NCBI GenBank assembly: GCA_029298735.1
Contig: JANSLP010000119.1
Coordinates: forward strand, 24,054 to 88,053
DNA: 64,000 bases
DNA from: Ophiostoma sp. CBS 140.51
Taxonomy: Eukaryota; Ascomycota; Sordariomycetes; Ophiostomatales; Ophiostomataceae
Direction: 5' to 3'
The notes under the pieces were generated by a model that saw only the letters and a program-made list of their open reading frames with translations, searched no databases and was not told where the DNA came from. Positions 32,077-44,099 of the stretch are shown here, piece by piece; position 1 is the stretch's first letter; every line of letters begins with the position of its first letter. The translations under genes were made by a program, and so were the position numbers.

Positions 32077-35000
32077 TGCGATGGAATTGTGTGTGAAAGA
32101 GGATGGAAAGGAATGCGACAGAGAAGCTCAAACTAATGCCAACGGGTGTGGTGGCAATGAAGCTGGCGATGATGAGGGAGGATGTCGTGAGGAGAGATGT
32201 GAGAGAAAAGAAGCAAAGAGAGAGAGAGAGAGTTGGAGATGAATGGGGAGAAGAAAGAAAAAAAGGAAGAAGAAAGAATCAGAAGGTTCGAGAGTCAGAA
32301 GAAATACGGAGAGGGATGGTAGAAAAAGGACTGGGGAGCGGACAAAAGGACCAGAAGGAAAAAAAACAGAAAGGAAATAGGAAAAAAGTCTGGAGAAACA
32401 AGAGCAGCAGCAAAGACGGTCTTAGTTTGGCCGCGGATCTCTCTTGTGCCTTGGCTTCTTTCTCCAGGAGGAGAAGGAGCGGCAGCATGCGCCTGCCTCG
32501 TCACTTTGTGTTTCTCTCGTGGCTGCCCCGTGTAATGCGTCTACGAGCAACTACGGTAGTGGGGCGCCCTACACTGAACTGTTTTTGGCTTGTGCTCGCC
32601 TCTCCGTTTCTATGGGGCATTCGAATTGGAGTTTGGAGTCCTGCGCTGGGGTCGACGGGGCAGGTGCGAAGAGCGCTTTTCGCTCCAAGGCCGTTGGGGT
32701 GACTGGTGAATACCGCCTGGAAGGGGGGTAGCTCCTTCTGACTCGCCCCTTTCTGGGCCCTTTTTCAGGCGGACAGTCGCAACGGCGGAGCTAAGCCGAA
32801 CTGCTGACACGCTGATTCGTGCCACTGAAGTCGGAGAGAGGCAGGAGTGGAGCTTAAGAATGCCGAGGTCAACCCAGGGGGCCTGATTTCATCACGTCAC
32901 CTGCGCTCTCGCTGCTGGCCACAGGCCATTGTTGCCACGAGTGAGGCATCTGTTCACGCCCGGACTGTTCGTCTCAGTAATCCCCAGGGCGTCTCAGGAA
33001 CTGTCAGCGCGTATCCTTGGGGGCAGAGGAGAATTGTGGGAGGGAGATAATTATTAGATACTTTGCCCAGTGCTGAAGGAAGGCGCTACGTCCCAGTGGC
33101 TCGGCTGATTGGGGATAGGCGTGGAGAAGAGCAATGCTCCCTGTAGTGAAGCCCGACCCGGCAACCGCATTTGCTGCAAGCAGCAGTCGCTTCTAGTTGC
33201 ATGCCAGGACCGATACTTCCTGTCTCGGTACAGCATTCTTTGCGCTTGCCATCTTCGCGCACTTTCGCCGCTTCCAGCGATTTCAGTATTTTAAGGTCGC
33301 ACGTTCCTCGTTTCTTGCCGACTCTCGTTCGCACTTTTGTTCTTTTTTAGGTGAGCTTTTATTTGATTCTTTGTACTCTTTTCCCAACACTTCGACCTCA
33401 CCGTCTACTCCTTGCCCGACATCGCTAGGAAACGCTTCGCCTGGTCGCTGTAGCTTGTGCCGAGCGCCTGCCCCAGACGACTCAACACCTCGACGAGCAG
33501 ATTCGCTGCGCTCATCGCGCAGTATTTGTGCCGAGGCCCGCCCCAGTTGCGGTTCCTCCACTCTGCCAGGAGCCCACACCCCCTGGGCTCTAGTCGTAGA
33601 ACAGACCGCAAAAGTGGCCAGGCCCAGCCGTTTCCTCCGAAATGCGTCGAGTGGTTTAGAACGCAGCGCGGCAGCATCAAATTGGGAAAGAGCAAGCAGG
33701 CCCAGCGCCCAGGAACAGCCGCAACTGTAGATCTCAAGACAAAGATGGCAGGAGCCGACGCGCAAAAGCATAAAGGCGATACGGACAGAGAAGGCGATGT
33801 AAATAAAGTGTCTCATAAAAAGCCAAAAAAAAAACAAAAAAAAACAATCAAGAAACCTGACCGAGGAAGAAACCATTAAGAGCCCACTCAAAATAATCGC
33901 AATGACCCCAGACCTGTACCGAGTAAGGCGTCCATGCGCCCCGTACGGCTAGGAAGCATCATAGCGATGTTGCGACCGAAGCCTACCATATTCCTGTAAG
34001 AAAAGAGGACAGAGTTTGCGAGCTGGTCAATACGACGAGCTGGCGAAAAGACTGGCAGGGAAAATACACGAAAATGCGTGACCAACGCCTTATTATTGGT
34101 CTCTCGCCGTGTCTATTTCCATCTGTTCCTTACGCTACGGCATGTTCCCGACGGTGAATAAAATGATATGAATGGACGCACGTAGCCCCTGCCTGTCAAT
34201 GTGCCAGTCGTGTTTTTTGGACGACCTTCTTTCTCCACAATGCATGTGCCTGGCTTCCCGTGAAAATTACCCTTTTTTATTCTCCTGGCACGATCATGCT
34301 TGCTCGTTGCCTCTCACCTTGGGAGATCTTGCCTTGGGCATTGGAGATTTGGTGGTGTTTTCACGAGCGAGTCTGAAAGCGGCAATTTTCCCGTTTTGGG
34401 GGTGTTTTCACATGTCATTGGAAGTCTGGGGTCTCCGCAAAACCCAGCTCCAAATTCAAAACACAACCACTTCAGCAACGCAACACCAACTGCTGGGGGA
34501 AATCTCTAATGGACCTACGAAGTCCGAAGCAACGTAGAAAACAATCGGTAGAAAATAATAAATATGTTCATTTACCCTCCATTTTTTCCAGAGTATTTCA
34601 GAGGTCATTTCGTCGTCCGAGGGTGCACAATTTGTTCGGTTCGGTTTGCTTGCTCGGTGGTTTACTTACTCACGTGACTCAACCACCGGACGGGATTTTC
34701 TCCCTGTTTTGTGGGACCACACCAGTGCCGCCCCCAAAGTAGTGCTTTTCTCCGCCAGTGCAACAGCCCAGCACTTTCCTGCAATCGCACCCTGTAAACC
34801 AGAGATTCAAAACGGGAAATTTTACTTCTTTTGCCACGAGAACGGCAAGCTTCAACAGGCTGCCCAAAACCAACAGGAAAAAAACAATAAAAACTTCCTC
34901 ATCTGGCAATCTTCCTCTAGCATCATGATTTGCGCTTCACAATTTCCGGCGTCCTGTCTTTCCGGTTGCTGCAGGTCTGGCGTTGCCGGAGCTAAAATTA

Positions 35001-35585
35001 TCCGCCGGTTGTGGATATCTCCGGTGATTGCAATCCGGGATTCCTTCTGTATACCGGCCGGCGGTAACAGGACCAGCCCGGAGTAGGACCGGAGACTGCC
35101 TTGGAGCTGTCCGTTGAGGTTTTGTGGCGTTTGAACTGTGGATAGTGGTGAGCATTGAAGACGAGATATTGCACCTATGAGAGCTGCCGCGGCCGCTCCA
35201 GGCGCCAAAAAGCCCAGAATGATAACTGGAAAAACCGCTAGTGGGGCCTTTGGGCGCTGGAAAAACCCTCAGTTGTTAATGGCTCTTTTGCCATTGGTAT
35301 AGTCACGTGGATTTATATTCTGGCTCTGGCAGGCTGCAGTCAGCGATCTCCACCTGCCAATGTGCCGCCCTGCCAGGCCTTCTGTGCGTCATTGTCTCAG
35401 GCAGGCGTGACCAATACCCATCCAACACAGACCATGTGCTCTTGCTCTCTTTGACATCATCGAGTCTCCACCACAGCTCCTGCCTTGCCTGTCACAGCAA
35501 GCCTAACTACGATCGTCTCGTAGCCCTTTGAGCCTTGCAAGGCATCTCATATTATTCCCTCTCCTATTATCACCAAACAGCAACT
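32077..35585. other. Long intergenic region, 3.5 kb
   Basis: Between the divergent fumarate reductase (-) and FAS1-like protein (+) genes. It has a purine-rich stretch at 32120-32400 (AGAGAGAG and GAAGAAAG words), which is the CT-rich 5' leader of the fumarate reductase read on the opposite strand, then mixed sequence. Open frames such as plus 33457-33879 show no domain and end in a Lys-rich reading of poly(A)-like DNA at 33820-33850. No gene is called. Confidence 0.45.
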
Positions 35586-36420
35586 ATGAGATTGGCACAC
35601 GTGCCCATCCTCGCATCGTTGAGCCTCGTCGCCGTTTCGCAGCTCGTCGTGCAGCAACAGCCACAACCACCCCGGATTGTCCTTGACGCCGTTGCCGACA
35701 ACGAAAGACAACAAAACCCTCTCGCCATGTCTCCTCCTTCTCCAGCCGGACCAGCCATCCCGGTGCAGCCTGGAGACGGTTCCGACACTACCGGCCCGCC
35801 GCCCGAGACCGGAACCATCATCCTGTCTGATGTGATTGGCCGCGACCGCAGCATCAATGTCTTTGCTGGCTTCACACGCGACTTTGCGCCCATTACAAAC
35901 CGCTTTGATGATGCTACACAGAACTCGACCGTCCTGGCGCCGTTGAATTCGGCCATCGAAGCGCTGCCGCGCAAGCCTTGGGAAGACCCTCAGGACTACC
36001 ATACACTGGGCGCCGATGCCTATGAGGGCAACGACGGCCAGGAGCGTGCCCAGCAGAACCTACGGAGATTTGTGGAGGCGCATATTGTGCCCGTAAGCCC
36101 GTGGCCGGAGAAGCAGAAGGCGAGCGCCATGGCGGGTGCCGGCGAGATGTGGTGGGAGACGCGCTCCGACGGCACAAAAGTGGTAAGTAGGATCAGTCTG
36201 ATTCTGTACCGTTATTGCTACATGCCTTTGCTAACATACAAGATCCAACCCGGAAACATTGAAGTCGCCAGCGTCGCCAGCACCGTCGCCAACGGCCAGG
36301 TTGTATGTTCCCCCAATTCTTCCGCCTCGCCCGAACCGAGGCCTGTCTCCATCTGAACTTGTGTGTGCTAACTTCTTTTCCTAGTGGATCATCAAGGGCG
36401 TGCGCAATTACTCGTCGTAA
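35586..36420 (+). CDS. Secreted fasciclin (FAS1)-like protein
   Basis: Three exons, 35586-36182, 36243-36302 and 36385-36420, give 230 residues ending GVRNYSS. Introns are 60 and 82 nt with GTAAGT and GTATGT donors and AG acceptors; the second has a GCTAAC branch point. A signal peptide covers about residues 1-19. After a Pro/Gln-rich, probably flexible segment comes a single degenerate FAS1-type domain (about 78-230): the H1-like sequence ENSTVLAPLNSAIEALP equivalent (here QNSTVLAPLNSAIEAL) is diagnostic, followed by RRFVEAHIVPVSPWP and the terminal beta element IKGV. Such proteins take part in adhesion or wall association; the family is known in ascomycetes as small secreted FAS1 proteins. 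No GPI signal is seen, and function in this species is unknown. Confidence 0.85.
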
Positions 36421-38005
36421 TCGCCGGTTTGGAACTGGTGTTGACGGTTGTATTATCGGGGTTATATTGTGTGTTATGACGGGTTCTTCTTTCCTTTATT
36501 ATGTCCTGCGGCTGCTCCGTTCTCTTTGTCTTTGATTTCGTTGGGTTCCCTATGTCTTGCTGTGCAAGCTACCTTGACTGTACTACGGCGTTTCGTTGTG
36601 TTTGGGTTACATGATTATTTTTAACCAAGGGGGACAAAAAACGAGTTACCTCTTATGAGTATACGAATGCACAACATTATTCTGCGCCCTTATTCGAGGC
36701 AAGACTAACTCAAGTACAGAGGAAGAGGGAGAGAAAAGGAGAGGCTCCCATGCTACCTTCAGGGGTCTATATGTTGCGATGCCTCGTTTTCCCTTGGCTG
36801 TCCCGCTATTTCCGTCACTTGACCTGGCCTGGACCTGCCTCAGGCCTGCTTCAGGCTTCGGCCCGTCACATTCCTAATATCAAACGTTTGTTTCTGACTC
36901 CTGTGGCTTGCCTTTACTCGATGCTGTCAGCATCGCCCTATCACGTAACGGACTCCTCTGCACTGAAATAGAAGGTCATTTTCAAACAAAATACTTTCAT
37001 CAATACAATAATTAGATAAAAGAAGCCCTCTCCGCTCTATGCTGGCAGAAGCAAAGCGCGTCATGTTAACATCGCCGAGGCACACAGTTAAGCGATATAT
37101 AACACGTGACCTAATACATCTTATCACCACGTGACTTAAACTAGAGCACAGCTGCCGCCGTTTAGCGGACGGAAAACGCGCCCCTTCCCCCCTAGGCTCC
37201 TTTCTTATCGCTTATCGACGTCGGGCCGGCAAAAAATCCAGCCCTCTCCTTTTGTGCCGTGACGCCAGGCTTGGGGGAAGGAGCGAAAGCTGGGGCTGTT
37301 TCGGCCTCGCTCGCGCAAAACTCTCTGCATTTTCTGGCTTCATTTCCTCCCTCCGTTTCTCTCCCCCACGCGACTGTGCATCTGCGAGCGACGATTGCAT
37401 GCCAACCAGCCTTGATCCGAGCACTTTTCCTTTGCTATTTTGACTTTTTGTCTTCCGTTGTCTATTTCGGTCGCTAACTCGCACGTTGCGTCGTCCGATT
37501 TATCGCTCGCTGCGCCGCGTCTCCCTTTTGTCTTTCGACCGATCGTCTCCCCAGACCTCTGCTGTCGACGAGCATCGTGAGACGCCGACGATCGCGATCT
37601 GGGCATCTATTGCGGCTAGCGACGGTCTGCGGGCGAAACTCGATTGATTTACAGGTACGTTTGTTACCCGAATCCCCTCTTCGACGGGTCGCACTCGGCT
37701 GTCGCGACAGCCAAATTTGTTTGCGTCAGCAAAGAGAGCTTCTCGACCTCCTCACTGGACATCATCCCCTTTCCATCTTTTATTCTTCCCTGAAGCTTTG
37801 CTAACGTTTCGCAATGTAGCTCCAATCCCATTTCTCGACCATCCCTAAATGTATCCCTCCGCGCCCATCTTCGGCGAGTTATGAACAACAGCCTTCCCCT
37901 TTGACCGCGAACGAGAACGAGAACGCGAGCGAGAGCGACAGCTCAGCCATCCGCGACACCATCCCTTTGCCAGCTGCACAATAGTATAACACACACCTAG
38001 ACGAC
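36421..38005. other. SIN3 promoter and long 5' leader
   Basis: This 1.6-kb interval lacks a separate gene. Its right half is GC-rich and likely transcribed: a donor (ACAG|GTACGT) and a matched acceptor (GCTAAC...TGTAG) define a probable leader intron (see 37655-37819). Confidence 0.5.
37655..37819 (+). other. Probable 5' UTR intron of SIN3
   Basis: GTACGT donor at 37655, branch-like GCTAAC at about 37799-37804 and TAG acceptor at 37817-37819, spacing 165 nt. It precedes the SIN3 start codon by about 190 nt. Inferred from signals only. Confidence 0.55.
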
Positions 38006-41000
38006 ATGGCGCATCGTGACCGCGAGCGCGATCCGCGCGACATGCAGCGCGAGCCGTACCCGCCCCAACCGCCGCCGCCGTCACAGCAGCAGCAGGGCCA
38101 GCCCCAAGGCCAGCAGCCGCACCACAGCTCGGCCGGCTCTATTCCCATCCACCAACCCGTGGCATCGCGCATTTCGGGTGCCATCCATAGCCCCAACGGC
38201 CTCCTGGCCAATCACGGCGCCGGTGCCGGCGGTGCACCCCCACCGCCCCAACAGCAGCAGCACGGCGGACAGCCCCCTCCTCAGTCGGGCTACGGCGGTC
38301 CTCCGCCGCCCATGCACAATGCTGGCGGCGATCCTAACCGACCACACCCGTCGGTCCAGGAGCAGCAACAGCAGCACCAACAGCAGCAACAGCAGCAATC
38401 CATGTACTACAACTCTGGACCTCCCCCGCCCAACGGCGCAATGGGCCCTTCGGGTGGACCGCCGCCTGGTTTCGGTGGCCCTCCTCAACCCGATAACCGG
38501 AGCGGCCAGCAACCTCCTCCTTCGTACGGTGCTGCCGGCATGGGCCCCCCCGGACCTGGTGGGCCGCCGCCAGCTGGCCCTCCTGGCTCGCAGAGCGCCC
38601 AGCAGCCTGCGGGACCGGGTGTGGCGCAAGGCCAACAACCGATTCTGAATGTGCGTTTGCGTGGTTCTTCGTGAACTCATCTGGTTTATGCTCTGGCTTC
38701 CATTTATCAAATTTGGAGTGATACTAATTGAATGCCTCAACAGGACGCGTTGAGCTACCTGGACCAAGTCAAGGTGCAGTTTCACGAGATGCCCGATGTC
38801 TACAACAGATTCCTTGATATTATGAAGGACTTCAAAAGCCAGACGTGAGTTGAGCCCCACGTCTTTTTTATTCACTACGTAGACGCAGCGTCCATTAACA
38901 CATTCTCTGCAGCATCGATACTCCCGGTGTCATCAACCGCGTCTCCGACCTCTTTTCAGGCCATCCTAACCTGATCCAAGGATTCAACACTTTCCTCCCA
39001 CCAGGCTACCGTATCGAGTGTGGCCTCGAGAACAATCCCAACAGCATCCGTGTCACCACCCCCTCCGGCTCTACTATCCACTCAATTGGCCCCAGCCGCA
39101 ACCTGCCTCAAGGCAACATGTTCCTCGGTCCCCGCTCCTGGGCCCAGCCCCAGCCCCAGCCCCAGCAACAGCCTCCGCCGCCGCAAAACGTTCAACACAG
39201 CGTTGAGGGACCGGAGGGTCAGTACGGCGGGCCGGGTCAGAGCATCCCTCAGCAGGGACCTGGCCCATACGGACACGGCGATGCTGGTTCGGCCATGTAT
39301 GATGGACCCCGAGGGCCTCAGGGCGGCCCCAGCGGCCCTGGTGGCCCTGGTGGCCCTGGTGGCCCTGGCCAGGCGGCCGCACAGCCGCCGGTGCCGAGGA
39401 GCACACACACTGGAGCTGCCGCCAACGGCGCCGCTGCGCAGCAAGCGAGCGGCGAGAAGCGCGGTCCTGTCGAGTTTAACCACGCAATCTCTTATGTGAA
39501 TAAGATCAAGGTACGTTTGAATATGCTCTGACACTGGCCTCACTTTCACGAGGCGTCGCATTTCCTGTCATTTTACCCACTGGTTTTCCGCCCCGCGTTT
39601 GTTTGCAATGTTTTGAGCTCAGTATCTTATCTTGTTCACAAATTTCTAACTTTTGTCTTTTCTTCTCTTTCTAGAACCGATTCCAGGACAAACCCGAAAT
39701 CTACAAGCAGTTCCTCGAAATCCTGCAAACCTATCAACGCGAACAGAAGCCGATCCAGGAGGTCTATGCACAGGTCACAACCTTATTCAGCGGTGCTCCA
39801 GATTTGCTCGAGGATTTCAAACAATTCCTGCCCGAGTCTGCTGCCCACGCCAGACCGGCAGGTGGCCGTCCTAGCGAAGACGCTCCCACCGCGGCCGCCG
39901 CTGTCTTGGCCGCCCAGACCACGCCTCCTAGCCAGACCGCGCGCGACGGGCCCAAGATGCCTCCTGTCGGCAACTTTGCGCCGCCCTCGAGTACCACGAA
40001 GGAGAACAAGAAGCGCCCCCGCCAAGACAAACAGGCGCCCGCTCCTGTGCCCCCTCCGGTCGAGCTCATGGCTGCCTCGACATCTGCCGTGCGCGGCCTG
40101 CCCACAGTGGCCGCCAACAAGCGCGCCAAGCTTGCGCATAAGGGCGCTCTTGACGTCGCTCCTCTTGTGGAGCCCACCTTGACACCCGTCATGCCCGGCC
40201 CGCTCCCTCGTGTTGGCTTTATTCAGGACACCCAGGACGGTCTCAACTTCTTCGAGCGCGTCAAGAAGTTCCTGCCTAACCGGACCACTATGAATGAGTT
40301 CCTTAAGCTGATCAACCTGTACCGCCTGGGCCTCATCGAGCTCAACGTCCTCGTGACCAAGAGCCACTCCTTCATTGGTGGCAATGCCGAGCTGTTCAAC
40401 TGGTTCAAGAACTTTGTTGGCTACACTGGTGAGGATGAGGTCGTTGACAACCAGCCTGCGCCTCCCTCGGGCAAAGTCTCTCTCAGCAACTGCCGAGGCT
40501 TTGGCCCAAGTTACCGTCTGCTCCCTCGCCGCGAGCGCCTCAAGCGCTGCAGTGGTCGTGACGAGCTCTGCAACTCCGTTCTCAATGACGAGTGGGCCTC
40601 TCACCCTACCTGGGCATCGGAAGACTCTGGCTTCGTCGCCCATCGCAAGAACGGTTACGAGGAGGGTCTGCACCGCATCGAGGAGGAGCGCCACGATTAT
40701 GACTTTTATATTGAGGCCAACCAGAAGTTCATTCAGCTTCTCGAGCCTTTGGCCCAGCAGATGCTCACCCTCGCCCCGGCCGAGCGCGAGAGTTTCCGTA
40801 TGCCGCCCGGCCTCGGTGGCCAGAGCACGTCCATTTATAAGAGGGTCCTCAAGAAGGTCTACGGCGTGGACAAGGGTGCCGATGTGGCCAATGACATGTT
40901 CGCCCATCCCTTTGCTGCTGTGCCTGTTATCATGACGCGCCTCAAGCAAAAGGACGAGGAGTGGCGCTTCTCCCAGCGTGAGTGGGAAAAGGTATGGATG

Positions 41001-43166
41001 GCCCAGACAGAGGCCATGCACCTCAAGAGTCTCGACCACATGGGCATTCAGGTCAAGTCCGCCGATAAGCGCAACCTGTCGGCGAAGCATCTCGTGGATA
41101 TGATCAAGACGAAGCGTGAGGAACAGCGTCGCGCTGTTGCTATAGGTGACGGTAAGGCCGGCGTTCACCAGTATCTTTGGGACTTCTCCGATCGCGACGT
41201 GCTGTTGGATCTCCTGCGGTTCATGATCCTCTACGTCCTCAACAGTGGCCAACACGGCGCCGCCGAGAAGGAGCGCATCACCGACTTCTTCGAGACCTTT
41301 ATCCCACAGTTCTTTGATCTGCCCGAGGAACTGGTGCTACAGCGTCTCAGCGATATTGACCGTGACTCTGGTGACGAGGAGGGGGAGGATGGCACACCGA
41401 CAGAGCTGACCAATGGCCGTACACGCCGTAGCGTCAAGAAGTCGGATCTCCTGCGCGGTGTCCTTGACCCTGGCCGGAATGGTAACTCTAAGTCGGGCTC
41501 CGCCTCGCGCCACACAAAGGAGGACACTACTGGGTCTGGTTCCAAGGAGACTACCCCTGACGTCAACTCGGCTAACGAGGAGGAGATGCCGGACGCACCG
41601 CCAGCGGCAGACGAGCGCACATCTGCTTTGGAGCTGGCTAGCGACCACTGGCTCCCGGCGGCGCCCAAGCCTACTGTTGTGACAGGCGAGAACCCGCTGA
41701 CTGTCGACGGCGACCTCAAGGCAGACGGCCTGTTCAAGCGCCAGTGGTACAACTTCTTCAGTAACCAGACCATCTTTGTCTTCTTCAGCGTCTTCCACAC
41801 CCTCTACAAGCGTCTCAAGGACGTCAAGGAGAGCGGTGAGAGCGTGCTGCAGGAGCTCAGCCGCGAGAACGCCGAGAAACCCGGTCGTTCGCTCGGTATG
41901 ATGCAGGAGCCCATGAGCTTCTTCGACGCCAAGCACCCGGAACAGTTCTGGCCGCAGACAGTTGAGCTCGTCGAGGACTTCCTCACGGGCGAGATTGAAG
42001 AGAGCCGCTACTTTGATGTGCTGCGCCACTACTACCTGAAGAAGGGCTGGACGCTGTACACTATCCAAGACCTGCTGAAGACCCTATGCCGGCAAGCACT
42101 TGTGTGCAGCGGCTCCGACTCGCGCGAGAAGACCCCTGACCTCGTTCAGCAGTTCCTTACCAGCCGCCAGCAGGAGGAGACTAGCTACGAAATCGAGATT
42201 AGCGCCCGCCGTTTCGCAGAGAAGTGCATCAAGGATGGTGAGATGTTCCAGATCACCTGGTACCCGGCTAAGAACGAGGCTGCCGTCCGCTGGCTGCAGC
42301 GTGACGAGCCGACCTTCAACGCAGACACCATGGCTTTGCAGGAGCGCTGGCAATACTACATCTCGACGTACATGCGTATCGAGCCTACTGAGGGCGTCGA
42401 CAAGTCCCGCCTGCGCAAGTCTGTGCTCTCGCGCAACCTGCCGAATGCTAGCGAGAACGACTCGGATAATGGTGACAGCCGCAAGGCAGTCGCATTTAAT
42501 GAAGGGCTGATCATGCGTGTTTGTTTGAACTCTTTCACGCTCGTGTATGAGAAGAACTCGGGCGAATTTTTCATCTACAACCACGACCACGACGTCGAGG
42601 AGATTGAGGACGACGACCAGGACGGTGAGGCAGCAGCAGCTGATGCCCAGGCTGACGAGGCTGAGGACGAGGCCGACGAGGCCGGTCAAGACAAGAAGAA
42701 GGCCAAGATGGCCAAGAAGGATGCCGACGGCGCTGATGCCGAGTCGTCCAACGCCGACACGTCTGCTGATGCCGGTGCTGACTCTGACGAGAAGGCCCTC
42801 CAGAAGAAGCTGGCCGCTCAAGCCGCTCGCCGCGCCGAGCACCGCCGTCTTCGTGCTAAGAAGAAGGAAGACCAGACACGGCGCCGCCAGCAGTACCGCG
42901 AGCAGCGCTTCCGCGAGAAGTTTGTCATCAACAATGCGTGGATGAAGGACAAGACGCAGGAGGAAGTCCGCAGCCAAACCGACAAGTTCTTGCGGTGGGT
43001 GTCTGAGGGTGCTCTGCCCAACGGCGACTCTGTCGCACCGAATGCCACCGCTGGCTCGTCTAACGGCGTCTCCAGCTCGACTGGTGCGGCTGCCTCATCG
43101 ACTGACGCGAGCAAGACCAAGATCGAGCCCACCGACGGCGGTGCAGCAATGGACACGGCCGAGTAA
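38006..43166 (+). CDS. SIN3: SIN3 paired amphipathic helix corepressor
   Basis: Scaffold of the Rpd3/HDAC corepressor complex in the nucleus. Four coding exons, 38006-38650, 38744-38844, 38913-39510 and 39675-43166, give 1,611 residues; phases close exactly at every junction. The N-terminus is Pro/Gln-rich with a Gln run near 118-135. PAH1 spans about 216-290 (DALSYLDQVKVQF...GFNTFLPPGY), PAH2 about 440-505 (HAISYVNKIKNRFQ...DFKQFLPE), and PAH3 about 628-700 (GLNFFERVKKFL). The linker between PAH1 and PAH2 has low-complexity PQPQPQ and GPGGPG stretches. The HDAC-interacting domain runs about 716-845 (SLSNCRGFGPSYRLLP), and the conserved Sin3 C-terminal region is about 1,130-1,440, after an acidic Ser-rich linker. 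The C-terminal tail is acidic, then Arg/Lys-rich. The total length fits filamentous-fungal SIN3. Confidence 0.96.
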
Positions 43167-44099
43167 ATCTTGGTTGTCTTCTATAGAGATAACATGAGGG
43201 GTGCATACGTCGACATTTTTGTGTTTCAACAGGGCGAATCGGAGGAGTGCAGGGACCAAAGGGAGGGGATACTCTTGGCTTTTGTTTTTGATTTTGTGCT
43301 TGCCTTTGCTTTTCACTCTGATTCTCTTTTCTTTTTTTCATTTCTTTTCTTTTTTTTCTTTTTTATTTTCCTCACCTTTTTTGTTTTGTTTTGTCCTTTT
43401 ATTTGTTCTCCCATTTTTCCATTGCTTTGCTGTTTTTGTTGATTATGTCTCCGGTAATTGTTACTGTTAGGTCCCGAATTTCTGGCCTCTTTGCCTTTTG
43501 CTCCTCACATTCTATTTTTATGTTTTGTTCGAGATTATTTGCATTTTCTTTATTGTTATCTATTTATTAGGATTGTCCTGGCAACGGTTTGCTTTCCCCA
43601 ACATGCTTTATCTCTGCTTGCAGTTTTGTACAATCAAAAGATCTATGCTCGAATTCAATTCATATCTATAACCCGTCAAGGCATGTCTATACCTCCATTT
43701 TCATCTACTCTTGTGGTGCCAAATCCCTTATATATACTGATCGTCGTTATGTATCAAAGGTTGGGTCTCAACTCAATCTGCGTCGATGGTTGCAATCTAT
43801 GAAATGTCATTGCTTTTAGATGTGTCAAACATTTTGAAAGTAAAAAAAGAAAAGCCACAAAATAACAAACACCTTCCTGTTACGGAGTAAATTCCCCTTC
43901 ATTAAATTGCCTTTTGCTGGTATGATCTTTTTGTTTTCCAGAGAATCGTCGCCTTGACAATGCGTCCCATTTCCTTATCCATGAATCCACCTCTTTGAAC
44001 TCCTGGCCGAGTTCCCAGTCTCAATTTCATGGACTTTGGGCTCGGCCACCCTATATAATCCTACCTCGAAACGCGTCATGCAAAACAAGGGTAAACCAC
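43167..44099. other. Intergenic region between convergent genes
   Basis: The 3' ends of SIN3 (+) and acetyl-CoA acetyltransferase (-) meet here. A strong poly-pyrimidine tract (43320-43400, mostly T) follows the SIN3 stop and probably contributes to its 3' end. AT-rich sequence continues to about 43920. No gene is seen. Confidence 0.5.

Noticed and set aside
39783..41255. 490-codon minus-strand frame inside SIN3
   Set aside because: Antisense shadow of PAH2-HID coding sequence.
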